A stretch of DNA of 64,000 bases from Phycisphaeraceae bacterium (GTDB taxonomy: Bacteria; Planctomycetota; Phycisphaerae; Phycisphaerales; UBA1924): contig JAHBXI010000002.1 of assembly GCA_019636515.1 (NCBI GenBank), positions 248,001-312,000 of the forward strand, written 5' to 3'. Under the pieces are notes generated by a model. That model searched no databases and was not told where the DNA came from. It worked only from the letters and a program-made list of their open reading frames with translations. Shown one piece after another: positions 27,245-36,824 of this stretch. How positions within the stretch are numbered: position 1 is the first letter of the stretch; every line of letters starts with the position of its first letter. The position numbers and the translations under genes are program-made.

Positions 27245-29512
27245 GTGACCGAAGCGGGGTGCGACCGTTGCGGGTGTGGTGGGTCCGGTGCCGGCCCTGG
27301 GATGGCGGTTGATCCCGTCGCCACGCCGTGGCGCGTCGCGCTGTTGGGCAACCCGAATACCGGGAAGACGACGCTGTTCAATCGCCTGTGCGGGCTTCGC
27401 CACAAGACGAGCAACTTCCCCGGGACGACGCAGGAATCCCGGATCGGGGTGGTTCGCCCGCGGGGTGAGAGTTCATCGGCGGCTCGGCCGATTCACCTGG
27501 TTGACCTCCCGGGGGTTTACTCCCTTGAACTGGCCCAGAGCGAATCGGAGGTCTGCCGGGAAGTCCTGGCGGGCAACCTTTCGCCGCGTGGTGAGCCGGT
27601 GGGTTCGCCCGACGCGGTGTGCGTGGTGGTGGACGGGACGAACCTGGCGCGGAACCTGCTGATGGTGGGGGAGGCGCTCTCGCGGCGGCTGCCCACGGTG
27701 GTCGCGGTGAACATGATCGACGCGGCGCGTCGCGGTGGTATTCGTATTGACCCGGTTGAACTGGAGCGACAACTCGGGTGCGGGGTTGTGGAGTGCAGCG
27801 CGCGCACGGGTGAGGGTCTTGAAGGCCTGCCTGAGGCGATGCGGACGGCCCGTGTTCCGAACCGGACACCCCCCGGGTCGCGCGAGGGGATCGAGTCATG
27901 GGCGGACCGGGTGCATGAATTGTGCGTGGGGCATCGGGGCCTGGCGGATCGTGTCGCGGTGGATCGGGGTGCGGCATCCCGGGGAGATCCCGATGGTGCG
28001 CGGGCACGCGAGGTCACGAGTTCGGGGCCGGGAGGGTGGCGTCCCACGGCCACCGACCGGATCGACCGCGTCTGCACGCACCCGTTGCTGGGCATGGGTG
28101 TGTTCGCGGCGGTGATGAGCGGTCTGCTCTTTGTGGTCTTCCAGATCGCGACGTACCCGATGGAGTGGATCGATTCGATATTCTCGGGCAACGCGGGGTG
28201 GGTGGCGGCGTGGCAGCCGGCGTGGCTGGCGGAACTGACCGGCGGGGGGCTGCGTGGTCTGGTCGAGCACGCGATGCCCGAGGGGATCCTGAGGGACTTG
28301 CTGAGCGGTGGCGTGGTGAGCGGGATCGGGGCGACGCTGATCTTCGTTCCGCAGATCGCGCTGATGTTCTTCCTGATCTCTCTGCTTGAGGACACGGGGT
28401 ACCTGGCGCGGGCGGCGTTCCTGATGGACCGGCTTTTCCGTCCGTTCGGCCTCCCGGGGCACAGTTTCGTGCCGCTCTTGTCGTCGCACGCGTGCGCGTT
28501 GCCGGGGATCATGGCCACGCGGACGATCCCGGATCGTCGTCAGCGGTTGCTGACGATCCTGGTGGCCCCGTTCATGACGTGCTCGGCGAGGCTGCCGGTG
28601 TACGTTCTGGTGACCACGCTGCTGTTCCGTGACCGCCCGCTGCTGGCGGCGGTGGCCTTTGTCGGCTGCTACGCGCTGGGGGCGGCGGCGGGGCTGGTCA
28701 GCGCGCTGGTGATCGGCCGGACCCTTCTCCGCGGGCCTGACCGCCCGATGATCCTGGAGTTGCCCACGTATCGGCCTCCGAGCCTGCGCACCGCGTTGGT
28801 TACGACATGGGATCGGTCGATCGTGTTCCTGAAGAACGCCGGGACGAACATCCTGGCGATCTCGATCGTGCTGTGGTGGCTGGGGACGTACCCCAAGGTT
28901 GATCCGCCCGAGGAAGTCGTCCAGTTGCGGCAGTTGGCGGCGGAGATCCGCGACGGCCGCCTGGCGGATTCAAGCCCGCACGACTCGGCGTTCGTGACGC
29001 CCGGGGAGGGACTCGGGGTTGCCCCGTTCAAGGACCGCGAGTCGAGCGCACGCGAACTGGAAGACCGGGCGGACCGGATCGAATCGGCGGACGGGAAGGC
29101 CCGGAGTTTCGCCGGTCGGCTCGGGCGGGCGATGCAGCCGGTCTTTGCCCCGCTTGGATACGACTGGCAACTGACGGTAGGCGTGGTGACGAGTTTCGCG
29201 GCGCGAGAGGTATTCGTCTCGACGATGGCGGTGATCGTGACGGGATCGGATGAAGCGGACGGCGAGGGAATCCTGTCGGAGATCGGGGCGGCGAAGCGAG
29301 ACGATGGTTCGCCGGTGTTCACGGCGGCGACGTGCTGGTCGTTGCTCGTGTACTACGTGCTGGCGATGCAGTGCCTCCCGACGCTGGCGGTCACGGCCAG
29401 GGAATCGGGCGGGCTGAAGTGGGCGATGCTTCAGTTGGCGTGGATGTCGGGTCTTGCGTACCTGTCGGCGCTGGCGGTGTACCAGGGGCTCGGGCTGGCG
29501 GGGGTGACGTGA
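27245..29512 (+). CDS. feoB: Ferrous iron transport protein B
   Basis: FeoB is a GTPase-coupled inner-membrane Fe2+ transporter. The G domain motifs are clear: GNPNTGKTT (35-43), DLPGVYSL (G3) and VNMID (G4). A membrane domain with two Gate regions and about eight helices follows, including the SSHACALPGIMATR segment. The length of 755 residues is normal. GTG is the start, with AAGGAGG 6 bases upstream. The extreme N-terminus carries a CDRCGCGG motif (C6, C9, C11) not usual in FeoB. Charged insertions between helices (about 560-620) are Gln/Arg/Glu-rich. It overlaps the next small gene by one base. Confidence 0.95.
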   Translation: MTEAGCDRCGCGGSGAGPGMAVDPVATPWRVALLGNPNTGKTTLFNRLCGLRHKTSNFPGTTQESRIGVVRPRGESSSAARPIHLVDLPGVYSLELAQSESEVCREVLAGNLSPRGEPVGSPDAVCVVVDGTNLARNLLMVGEALSRRLPTVVAVNMIDAARRGGIRIDPVELERQLGCGVVECSARTGEGLEGLPEAMRTARVPNRTPPGSREGIESWADRVHELCVGHRGLADRVAVDRGAASRGDPDGARAREVTSSGPGGWRPTATDRIDRVCTHPLLGMGVFAAVMSGLLFVVFQIATYPMEWIDSIFSGNAGWVAAWQPAWLAELTGGGLRGLVEHAMPEGILRDLLSGGVVSGIGATLIFVPQIALMFFLISLLEDTGYLARAAFLMDRLFRPFGLPGHSFVPLLSSHACALPGIMATRTIPDRRQRLLTILVAPFMTCSARLPVYVLVTTLLFRDRPLLAAVAFVGCYALGAAAGLVSALVIGRTLLRGPDRPMILELPTYRPPSLRTALVTTWDRSIVFLKNAGTNILAISIVLWWLGTYPKVDPPEEVVQLRQLAAEIRDGRLADSSPHDSAFVTPGEGLGVAPFKDRESSARELEDRADRIESADGKARSFAGRLGRAMQPVFAPLGYDWQLTVGVVTSFAAREVFVSTMAVIVTGSDEADGEGILSEIGAAKRDDGSPVFTAATCWSLLVYYVLAMQCLPTLAVTARESGGLKWAMLQLAWMSGLAYLSALAVYQGLGLAGVT

Positions 29513-29688
29513 TGACGCTGCCGGTTCAAGACTGGCAGTTCTGGGCGGCGACGTTGATTGCCGTTCTGGCGCTTCGGCACGTCGCGCGGATGATCTTTCC
29601 TTCGGGGATCCCGCTGATACGTCGGCGAAGCCGGTCGGGGAGGCGGGCGACGCTGACCGTCGAGCGCAAGCCGGTGGAGTTGCCGTAG
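29512..29688 (+). CDS. Small single-helix membrane protein coupled to feoB
   Basis: This 58-residue protein starts at ATG 29512, inside the feoB stop (TGATG), so it is translationally coupled. It has one membrane helix (about 9-25, WAATLIAVLALRHVARM) and a strongly basic tail (RRRSRSGRRATLTVERK). Position and size correspond to the FeoB-associated small membrane proteins of other bacteria, but those carry a CxxC-type cysteine cluster and this one has no cysteine. A role in the FeoB complex is inferred from the coupling alone. Confidence 0.65.
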   Translation: MTLPVQDWQFWAATLIAVLALRHVARMIFPSGIPLIRRRSRSGRRATLTVERKPVELP

Positions 29689-29732
29689 TTCTCGGCCCCG
29701 TTGGTGCGTGATCGGTGGAGCGGGCGACCCGG

Positions 29733-30869
29733 TCAGGCGCGAGGTTCTCGGTCGAGGTCGTACGGCCTGGGCGACCCTGACCGCGGGACGAAATGTTCAC
29801 TGGCGGGGATCACCATCGGCGTGTCGGCGATGTTCGTTGCGGGAGGCGTGTCGGGCTGGGTGAACCGATCGCTCTCGGGGATCGGGGCCGAGGGCGTCGG
29901 GTCGAGACGGTCGTTCATCTGCCGCTCGTAGGTTTTTTCACGGCGTTCGCGGCGCCGAGCGAACTGGTCTCCCGACGCCTTGTTATGCACGGCCCAGATG
30001 GTCAGGTTCGTCAACTGCCCGAGCGAGAACAGCAAGAGCCCGGTCGAGATGACCACGGCCGCCCCGGCAACCGCGGCGGCGCCGAGCACAATCAGCGAAA
30101 ACAGCCCGAACCGATCATGGAAGGCCCATCCCAGCAGGGCGATCGGGGTGGCGACCGGGATGGCCAGGCCGACGATCCGGAAGCGTTCGGCAAGCCCGGA
30201 ATCCGAGGCCCACTGGGCAAGGTCGGCCAGGAGATAGGCGAGCAGGAGCCATCCCAGGAGTCCGACCATCGCCGCGGCCCAGGCACTGCTTGCGAGCATG
30301 GAGGCCAGGTCCGTCCTCTTGAACGGCTGTCCGAAGGTGGCCGCCAGGGTCATGGCGCGCCGGTCTTCCTCGGCGGCGAGCCCGACGCCGATCGGGAGCC
30401 ACACCCAGCATGCCTGTGAGAACACGATCATCGACCTGGCGAGACGGCGTTCGATCCGTCGGGTGGTTCGGCGTACGACGGCGTGCGGGGCGGGGGCGGT
30501 GACGATGAACGAGCCGGCGACCCACAGCCCGGCGGCAAGCATGCCGGCGAGAACCACCCAGTTGATCGACGATGGTCGGTGCTGGAAGAGCAGTACGGCC
30601 GCGATCAGTCCCGCGAGGGTCATGAGTCCCAGGCCGACGGCGAGGAGGACGAGATACATCCGTGGGGCGGCGGTGATGCTCTCGTCCTGGGCGGTGGCGC
30701 GTGCGGACGTGACGATCGGCGCCCCGCACTCGGGGCAGGGCGAGCCTGGGGAAAGCCCCTTGAGGTTGTAGTCGCAGCGCGGGCAGAACGCATCGGAGGT
30801 GAAGACATCCCGCGCGGGGTTGCGTAGCGGGCGGGGAAGGCGCTGTTTCTCGCGGGGAGGAACCGGCAT
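29733..30869 (-). CDS. Zinc-ribbon polytopic membrane protein, unknown function
   Basis: The 378-residue protein begins with a zinc ribbon (CPRCDYNLKGLSPGSPCPECG, about residues 29-49), a module very common in planctomycete membrane proteins. About six hydrophobic helices follow between residues 70 and 300 and then a charged, proline-rich tail with RRERREKTYERQ. No enzymatic motif is visible. It lies downstream of the UvrD-type helicase gene on the same strand (74 bases). It converges with feoAB. Confidence 0.75.
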   Translation of the reverse strand: MPVPPREKQRLPRPLRNPARDVFTSDAFCPRCDYNLKGLSPGSPCPECGAPIVTSARATAQDESITAAPRMYLVLLAVGLGLMTLAGLIAAVLLFQHRPSSINWVVLAGMLAAGLWVAGSFIVTAPAPHAVVRRTTRRIERRLARSMIVFSQACWVWLPIGVGLAAEEDRRAMTLAATFGQPFKRTDLASMLASSAWAAAMVGLLGWLLLAYLLADLAQWASDSGLAERFRIVGLAIPVATPIALLGWAFHDRFGLFSLIVLGAAAVAGAAVVISTGLLLFSLGQLTNLTIWAVHNKASGDQFARRRERREKTYERQMNDRLDPTPSAPIPESDRFTQPDTPPATNIADTPMVIPASEHFVPRSGSPRPYDLDREPRA

Positions 30870-30943
30870 CGCTCACCATGTACCGGGGCGGAGGCGCCCG
30901 GTTGCGGAGTGTACGAGGCCTGGCATGGCCCGCGGGCACCGGG

Positions 30944-33391
30944 TCAGTCGAGTCGCTGGAGCCGGGCGTACTCGACGACGAGGGTCTTGACGCCGACGGC
31001 CTTGAACTCGATGGTGGCTCTTGCGTTCTGCCCGGCGGTGATGGTCCGGATCCTGCCCACGCCAAACTGCGGGTGGCGGACCATGCAGCCGGGGGCGAGT
31101 TTGGTGGATCGGCGGACGGCGTTCCCGGCCTCATCCTCCTCGACGATTCGCGGCTCGTCGGGGGCGTGCTCGTCGTCCCACGCGGCGGCGTCATCAACCG
31201 GCTCCACGGCGGACTGATTGCTGAAGAGGCAGCGGGACTGGTCGATCTCGGAGAGGAAACGGCTGGGGATGGTGCGTTCGGGGAGCCCGCGGATGGTCCG
31301 GTACCGGGCGGTGGTGAGGTGGAGCCGCCGCATGGCCCGGGTGATGCCGACGAAGCAGAGCCGGCGTTCCTCCTCCATTTCCCGCTCGGCCTGGAGTGCC
31401 CTGGCGTGGGGGAGCATGCCTTCCTCCAGCCCGATGATCGCGACGGCGGGAAACTCAAGTCCCTTGGCGGCGTGGAGGGTCAGGAGCGTCACCGCCCCCT
31501 GCGCGGGATCGATCGCGTCGGCATCGGCGACCAGCGAGACGGATTCAAGGTACGACCGGAGCATGGCGAGCAGCGGAGGTGCGGGTGGCGGATCGTCCGG
31601 ATCTCGCGGCGGGTCGAGCGCGGGGTCCGACTCGGGCTGGTACTCGAGTTCGAACTCCCGGGCCGACGAGACAAGTTCGGAGAGGTTGTCGAGTCGTTCG
31701 AGGTCTGCCTCGGCTCGTCCCGCCGCGGCCTGCGCGCGGTACATGGCCTCCAGGCCGGATTCACGCACGACACGCTCGACGAGTTCGGCGAGCGAATTGG
31801 AGACATTGGATCCGAGGAAGGTCCCGCCCCCGGTCCAGGAGTCGAGCATCTGACCGAAGCGTTCGCAGGCGGCGGCGGCCCTGGAATTGACGCCCGGGAC
31901 TCCGACGGCTTCGCGGATGGAACGCATGAGGGGGACTTCGCGGCGCGAGGCGTCGAGTTCGAGGCGCTGGACCGTGGTGGCGCCCAGGCCTCTGGCCGGG
32001 ACGTTGAGGATGCGTGACAGGGAGACGCCGTCGGCGTGGTTGGAGACGACGCGGAGGTACGCCAGGGCGTTTCGGATCTCCTCGCGATCGTAGAAAGCGG
32101 TCCCTCGGGCGATCACGTAGGGGATGCCCGAGGCCCTGAGCGTGTCTTCCATGACTCGGGAGAGCGCGTTGGTGCGATAGAGCACGGCCATCTCGCGCCA
32201 GGCCAAACCGGGCCGCGGGTTTTCGCCGGAGAACGACCCTTCGTGGAGGAGTCGGAACCAGTCGGCGATGAGGGCGGCCTCGCGGTGCTCGTCGGTGCAG
32301 AGGGTGACCTCGACGCGTTCGCCGCCGGGACGGGTCGTGAAAAGGTCCTTGTGCTTGCGGAGGCGGTTTTGGCGGATGAGCGAATCGGCGACGGCGAGGA
32401 TCGGCTCGGTGGATCGGAAGTTCTCGCCCAGGGCGATGACCTCCGCTCCGGGGTAGCGCTCCTCGAACTCGAGGATGTTGGCGATGTCGGCCCCACGCCA
32501 GCCGTAGATGGCCTGGTCGGGGTCTCCGACGACGAAGATGTTGGGGATCGGGACACCGTCGGCGGGGGTGCCGGCGAGCATGGAGGCGATGACGAACTGG
32601 GCGTGGTTGGTGTCCTGGTACTCGTCGATCAGGAGATATCCCCAGCGGCGTCGGCAGTCGTCACGGACGTCCTGGTCGTCGCGCAGGAGACGCGCGGAGA
32701 GGACGAGCAGGTCGTCGAAATCGACCGCCCCGGCGGATCGCAGCGCCTTCTGGTAGGCCGCGTGGATCTTCGCGATGGTGCGGGAATGGAAATCAAAGGC
32801 GCGAGCGGCGTGCTCGTCGGCGTCGAGCAACTGGTTCTTGGCGGCGGAGATGGCCGAAAGGACCGACCGGGCGGGCCAGTTGGTGGTGCTCAGTTGCAGG
32901 GATTCGATCGCGCGCTTGATGAGCGAGACCTGGTCGGACGAGTCGTAGATGGTAAAGTCGGCCGCCAGTCCCGCCCGATCGGCGTGACGCCGCAGGAGGC
33001 GGGCGCACAGAGAATGGAAGGTGGTGACGGTCAGCCCCCGGGCGCGGTGGTCGGCCAGTCCGATGACCGTTCGGACGAGGTGGTGGACGCGCTCACGCAT
33101 CTCCCCCGCGGCCTTGTTGGTGAAGGTCAGGGCCAGGATCGACCAGGGCGGCACGCCGTTGGCGATGAGAAAGGCGATTCGGCGGGATATGACGCGGGTC
33201 TTGCCCGATCCGGCGGCGGCCAGGACCAGGACCGGCCCCTCGGTCGTCCTGACGGCCCTGGCCTGCGGTGGCGTGAGATCGTCGAGCAGGATGGGGATGG
33301 GGTCCACATGCCCGCCGTGCTCGGGGGCGTGTTCGATCGGCGCGCCGCCGTGGTCGTCGTCATCGGTTGGGAACGGACTTTGGCGCGGCAT
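30944..33391 (-). CDS. UvrD/PcrA-type superfamily 1 DNA helicase
   Basis: This is a 3'-5' SF1A helicase involved in repair and replication-fork clearing (UvrD, PcrA or Rep). Motif I is AAAGSGKT (58-65), motif II is IDEYQDTN with Gln after DEY as in UvrD, and GDPDQAIYGWRGA (motif III) and LLTLHAAKGLEF (motif V region) are present. The Q-motif PPQARAV is just ahead of motif I. The length of 815 residues is slightly above average; the excess includes a Pro/Asp-rich linker of about 30 residues near 600-640 and a C-terminal domain with VRHPQFGVGRI, typical of PcrA. Confidence 0.94.
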   Translation of the reverse strand: MPRQSPFPTDDDDHGGAPIEHAPEHGGHVDPIPILLDDLTPPQARAVRTTEGPVLVLAAAGSGKTRVISRRIAFLIANGVPPWSILALTFTNKAAGEMRERVHHLVRTVIGLADHRARGLTVTTFHSLCARLLRRHADRAGLAADFTIYDSSDQVSLIKRAIESLQLSTTNWPARSVLSAISAAKNQLLDADEHAARAFDFHSRTIAKIHAAYQKALRSAGAVDFDDLLVLSARLLRDDQDVRDDCRRRWGYLLIDEYQDTNHAQFVIASMLAGTPADGVPIPNIFVVGDPDQAIYGWRGADIANILEFEERYPGAEVIALGENFRSTEPILAVADSLIRQNRLRKHKDLFTTRPGGERVEVTLCTDEHREAALIADWFRLLHEGSFSGENPRPGLAWREMAVLYRTNALSRVMEDTLRASGIPYVIARGTAFYDREEIRNALAYLRVVSNHADGVSLSRILNVPARGLGATTVQRLELDASRREVPLMRSIREAVGVPGVNSRAAAACERFGQMLDSWTGGGTFLGSNVSNSLAELVERVVRESGLEAMYRAQAAAGRAEADLERLDNLSELVSSAREFELEYQPESDPALDPPRDPDDPPPAPPLLAMLRSYLESVSLVADADAIDPAQGAVTLLTLHAAKGLEFPAVAIIGLEEGMLPHARALQAEREMEEERRLCFVGITRAMRRLHLTTARYRTIRGLPERTIPSRFLSEIDQSRCLFSNQSAVEPVDDAAAWDDEHAPDEPRIVEEDEAGNAVRRSTKLAPGCMVRHPQFGVGRIRTITAGQNARATIEFKAVGVKTLVVEYARLQRLD

Positions 33392-33451
33392 TGCCCAAGC
33401 GTATGCGGACTCCGCGGACGGGCCGGCTCGGCCGTCACGGGCGGGTCCGTT

Positions 33452-35380
33452 TCAGGCCGGCTCGTCCTCCTCGCGGACGTGCTGCTCGGTGCCGGCGTCG
33501 GGCTTGTCGGGCTCGAAGGGGGAGTTGGAGCGAAGCAGGAGCGAGACGCCGTCGGGGAGGGCCCCGGTGACCTGGGCGATGACATCCCCGGCGATCCGGC
33601 GGGAGAAGCCCCATCGGCGGGTCTTGCCCATGATGAGCGTGTCGCATCCGAAGGTGACGGTGTAGTCGAGGATCTCGGCGGCGATATCGGTGCCGGTGAC
33701 GTAGATGGGAACGAAGGGGACCCCGGCCCTCCTGGCCAGGAGGGCGGTGGTGCCCAGGGCGATGAGGGCGTCGCGGTCGTCCTCGACGCGAGGGACCTGC
33801 CCGGGGGCGATGTCCATGACCCGGAGGGTGCGCACGTAAATGGAGAACAGGACGGCCTTCCGCCGGCGGGCCAGGTCCACGGCAAACTCGGACTGGTCCT
33901 TGCCCCTGGCGGCAAGCATGATGCGCGAGCGGGACGAATCCAGGGCGGCGGTGGGGGACTTGAGTTCGGCGATCCAGCCGGTCGAGGGCTCTGGCATGGG
34001 CTCTTCGAGGGCGCGTCGGCGTCGCCGTGAGGCGACCATGAAGCGGATGGTGAGGACCAGTCCGACGACGCCTCCGGCGAAGATGGTGGCGTGGAGTTTG
34101 GTGGCGATGATGGTGATCTCGACGGCGAGCATGACGGACGCGACGACGGCGAGTGCGGCGCGTTCGCGTCGAGCGATATCGAGTTTCGGGTTGAGGACGC
34201 AGCACCCGATGTTGATGGTGATGGCGCCGACCACGCCGACGGCGTACATGTCGTAGAGAAGAAGGGTGTTTCCCGCGCTGAGAACGACGGTGAGCACGCA
34301 GGCGGCGACGGAGATGATCAGGCCGATCCACGGAACGCCGGAGTAGTTGAGCCTGGTGAAGAACCTGGGAACCTCGTAGTCCTGGCCCATCGAGTAGAGG
34401 ACCGAGACCATGGCCATGACGGCGGTGTTGGAAGCCGAGAGCAGCAGGAGGCCGAAGGCGACCGCGGCGATTTTTCCGAAGTAGTAGCCCGCGGTCTGGC
34501 CCAGGAACGATGCCTGGCCCGCCTCGATGGCCAGTTGCTTGATGGCGGTGTCGCGGTAGGCCTCGACGTGCTCGGGGACGTGGGCCGACGGGTTGTGCAT
34601 GGCCCCGTACTCGACGGCGTGGGGGACGGTCACGTCGACCATGTGGGAGAGGCCGGTGAAGGCAAGCCCGAAGACCAGGTTGAGGGTGACGACCTCGATA
34701 AGGACCGGCCAGATAGTGCGCTTGGCGGTTTGCGCGACCGGCTGCTTCATCAGTCCGGTCATGTTGGAGACGGCCTCCACCCCGGAGAGCGCGAGCATGA
34801 TGGCGACAAGGCTCGACCAGCGGTCCCAGGGCGAGGAGATCGAGGGGTGAACGCCCGACACGGTGCGCAGCCCCTCGGTGACGAAGGGCAAGCACAAGGA
34901 GAGGATCGCCAGGGACATGACCAGGGTGATGGCGGCGATGATGAGGGCAAAGCGTCCGGCGCTTCGAGCGCCGAACCAGTTGACCACCCCGACGAGCGTG
35001 ATGGAGATCACGCTCAGGGGGACGATCATCGAATCCGAGACGCCGATGTACTTGAAGGCCTCGACGGTCGAGAGGGCGGCGGTGACGATGTAGTCGCACA
35101 GCAGAAGCGTGGCGCCGATCACGGAAAGGACCGGGCTGAGTTGCCGCGCGGACGTGTAGACGCCCCCTCCCTCGGGGAAGACGCGGCAGACGATCGTGTA
35201 CGACCAGGCGACGGCGGCCATCACGATCGACATCGCGCCCAGGTACCACAGCGCGGCGTGGCCGGTGTAGAAAAACGCCAGGCCCAGCACGTACAGACGG
35301 CTTGTTCCCCAGTCACCAAACAGAAGCGGCCCGGCGTGGTACCAGGACAGGTTGCGGGGTCGGTTCTGGGCGACAAGCAT
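33452..35380 (-). CDS. APC family permease with C-terminal UspA-like domain
   Basis: Residues 1 to about 470 form an amino acid/polyamine/organocation transporter with 11-12 helices, including an N-terminal WYLGAMSIVMAAVAWSY helix region and an SNTAVMAMVSVLYSMGQDYEVP loop typical of APC members. The last 170 residues are soluble and resemble universal stress protein (UspA) domains: SRIMLAARGKDQSEFAVDLA at the start and DTLIMGKTRRWGFSRR near the nucleotide-binding end. Transporter-UspA fusions suggest regulation of transport by nucleotide or stress state. The substrate is not predictable. The C-terminal tail ends in an acidic segment. Confidence 0.85.
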   Translation of the reverse strand: MLVAQNRPRNLSWYHAGPLLFGDWGTSRLYVLGLAFFYTGHAALWYLGAMSIVMAAVAWSYTIVCRVFPEGGGVYTSARQLSPVLSVIGATLLLCDYIVTAALSTVEAFKYIGVSDSMIVPLSVISITLVGVVNWFGARSAGRFALIIAAITLVMSLAILSLCLPFVTEGLRTVSGVHPSISSPWDRWSSLVAIMLALSGVEAVSNMTGLMKQPVAQTAKRTIWPVLIEVVTLNLVFGLAFTGLSHMVDVTVPHAVEYGAMHNPSAHVPEHVEAYRDTAIKQLAIEAGQASFLGQTAGYYFGKIAAVAFGLLLLSASNTAVMAMVSVLYSMGQDYEVPRFFTRLNYSGVPWIGLIISVAACVLTVVLSAGNTLLLYDMYAVGVVGAITINIGCCVLNPKLDIARRERAALAVVASVMLAVEITIIATKLHATIFAGGVVGLVLTIRFMVASRRRRRALEEPMPEPSTGWIAELKSPTAALDSSRSRIMLAARGKDQSEFAVDLARRRKAVLFSIYVRTLRVMDIAPGQVPRVEDDRDALIALGTTALLARRAGVPFVPIYVTGTDIAAEILDYTVTFGCDTLIMGKTRRWGFSRRIAGDVIAQVTGALPDGVSLLLRSNSPFEPDKPDAGTEQHVREEDEPA

Positions 35381-35525
35381 GCGACGATCTTCCCGTGGTC
35401 ACCGAGCCGCCGACCGCAAGAGCCGCGGTCCGGTGGGCGGCGGGAGTGTACACGCCGACGCCGTGGGGAAGGGATGGCGGGTGTCCGGCATGGGATTGGT
35501 GGGAGTTAAGGTCCCGAACGCACGC

Positions 35526-36191
35526 TCAGCGGGGCGCGAGCCAGGCGGCGAAGCGGTCGATCATCGCGCCGACCCCCTGGAAAACATCCCACGGGGAGGC
35601 GTCGAACATATACGCCCCGGTGGTGACCAGGCGGTTGGCATTGTCGGAGAAGGCCTCGGTCACGGAGGTGGGGTGGTGGCGGGCGCCCATTTTCTCGATC
35701 GCGGCGGCGGTGGCCGGGTCGTCGCCGATCGTGACCGAGCACCCTCCCGCGGTCCCCAGCACGCGCGCCGCGATCACCGGGGCGATGCAGCACATCGCCA
35801 GGGGCTTTCCGGCCGAGTGGAAATCTCGAACCACACGCTCAACCTCCGGCGCGACCGTGCATGTCGGCCCGTCGGAGGCGAACGTACACAGATTCTTCGC
35901 CGCCCCGTACCCGCCGGGGAAGACCACGCCGTCAAACGCGTTGACGCGCAGTTCGGAGAGGAGCGCGATGCGCCCCCGGGCGATGCGCGCCGATTCGACC
36001 AGGCAGTTCCTCATTTGGTCGATGGTCTTGCCGGTCGCGTGGTTCACCACGTCCGCCTGTGCCGCGTCGGGTGAGAAGCATCGTGCCTCGATGCCGTGCC
36101 GCGCCAGGTGCACGAGGCAACCGACGGATTCGTGGATCTCGCTCCCGTCGAGAAACCCGCAACCGGACAGAACCACCGCGGCGGTCGGCAT
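35526..36191 (-). CDS. elbB: ElbB-like DJ-1/PfpI family protein
   Basis: This 221-residue protein matches ElbB (isoprenoid biosynthesis glyoxalase). It has VVLSGCGFLDGSEIHESV (about 7-24) and the nucleophile region PLAMCCIAPVIAARVLG with C134-C135, the second being the usual ElbB cysteine. DVVNHATGK (about 47-55) is also typical. ElbB has weak glyoxalase activity and was linked genetically to isoprenoid synthesis; its physiological role is unclear. The start at 36191 is supported by AAGGAG 8 bases upstream; a longer frame to 36320 has no support. Confidence 0.88.
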   Translation of the reverse strand: MPTAAVVLSGCGFLDGSEIHESVGCLVHLARHGIEARCFSPDAAQADVVNHATGKTIDQMRNCLVESARIARGRIALLSELRVNAFDGVVFPGGYGAAKNLCTFASDGPTCTVAPEVERVVRDFHSAGKPLAMCCIAPVIAARVLGTAGGCSVTIGDDPATAAAIEKMGARHHPTSVTEAFSDNANRLVTTGAYMFDASPWDVFQGVGAMIDRFAAWLAPR

Positions 36192-36344
36192 GGAATGGTC
36201 TCCTTCCAGGGGCAACGGCACCATCAACGAACCCACCGTCGGGCATGACGCCGACGGGCGCGTCCATTGTAAGTGCGAGTTTTCGCGGAGGATGCGAAGG
36301 CCCAAGACCAGGGCCGACACGGGGAGTCGGGGCGCGATCTCGGT

Positions 36345-36824
36345 TCACGCACGCGCGTGGGGAGCGTGAAAAGCCTCCTCAATCGCCTTCGCCCGGTAGT
36401 CGAAGATGCGGTCGAGTTCTCGACGGACGTACAGGCGGTTGATCAGTGGCGAGAGCGGACCGGCGGGGAGCGAGTAGTCAACGATATCCCTCATCAGCGT
36501 TCCCTCGGACCCGGCGGGATCGGCCTCGAACGAGTGGGTGTGTCGCCAGAGCGAGTACGGGCCTTTGACCTGCTCGTCGATGAACAGGCGGGGAGGCTCC
36601 CAGGCGGCGATGCGGGTTTTCCAGCGGATCGGGACACCGTGCAGCCCAAGCGAGTAGTCGATCAGCGTTCCTTCGGCCATTTCGATGGGCCGGGGCGTCA
36701 GGATCCGGAATCGCAGCCACGGCGGCGTGATGCGTTCGAGGTTGCCCGCATCGGCGAAGTAGGGGAACACCTCGTCGATCGTTCGGTGAATCAGCGTGGA
36801 TCGATCAAGTCGAAAGGTCTTCAC
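36345..36824 (-). CDS. SRPBCC family ligand-binding protein
   Basis: This 159-residue protein begins at a GTG (36824) and has the START/SRPBCC fold pattern: an N-terminal IHRTIDEVFPYFADAGNLERITPPWL segment, a central FIDEQVKGPYSLWRHTHSFE and a C-terminal helix (LYVRRELDRIFDYRAKAIEEAF). Members near this group are annotated as cell-division-inhibitor-like or cyclase/dehydrase proteins, but the ligand is unknown. Its start lies inside the 3' end of the upstream gene (20-base overlap), so translation may be coupled. Confidence 0.85.
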   Translation of the reverse strand: MKTFRLDRSTLIHRTIDEVFPYFADAGNLERITPPWLRFRILTPRPIEMAEGTLIDYSLGLHGVPIRWKTRIAAWEPPRLFIDEQVKGPYSLWRHTHSFEADPAGSEGTLMRDIVDYSLPAGPLSPLINRLYVRRELDRIFDYRAKAIEEAFHAPHARA

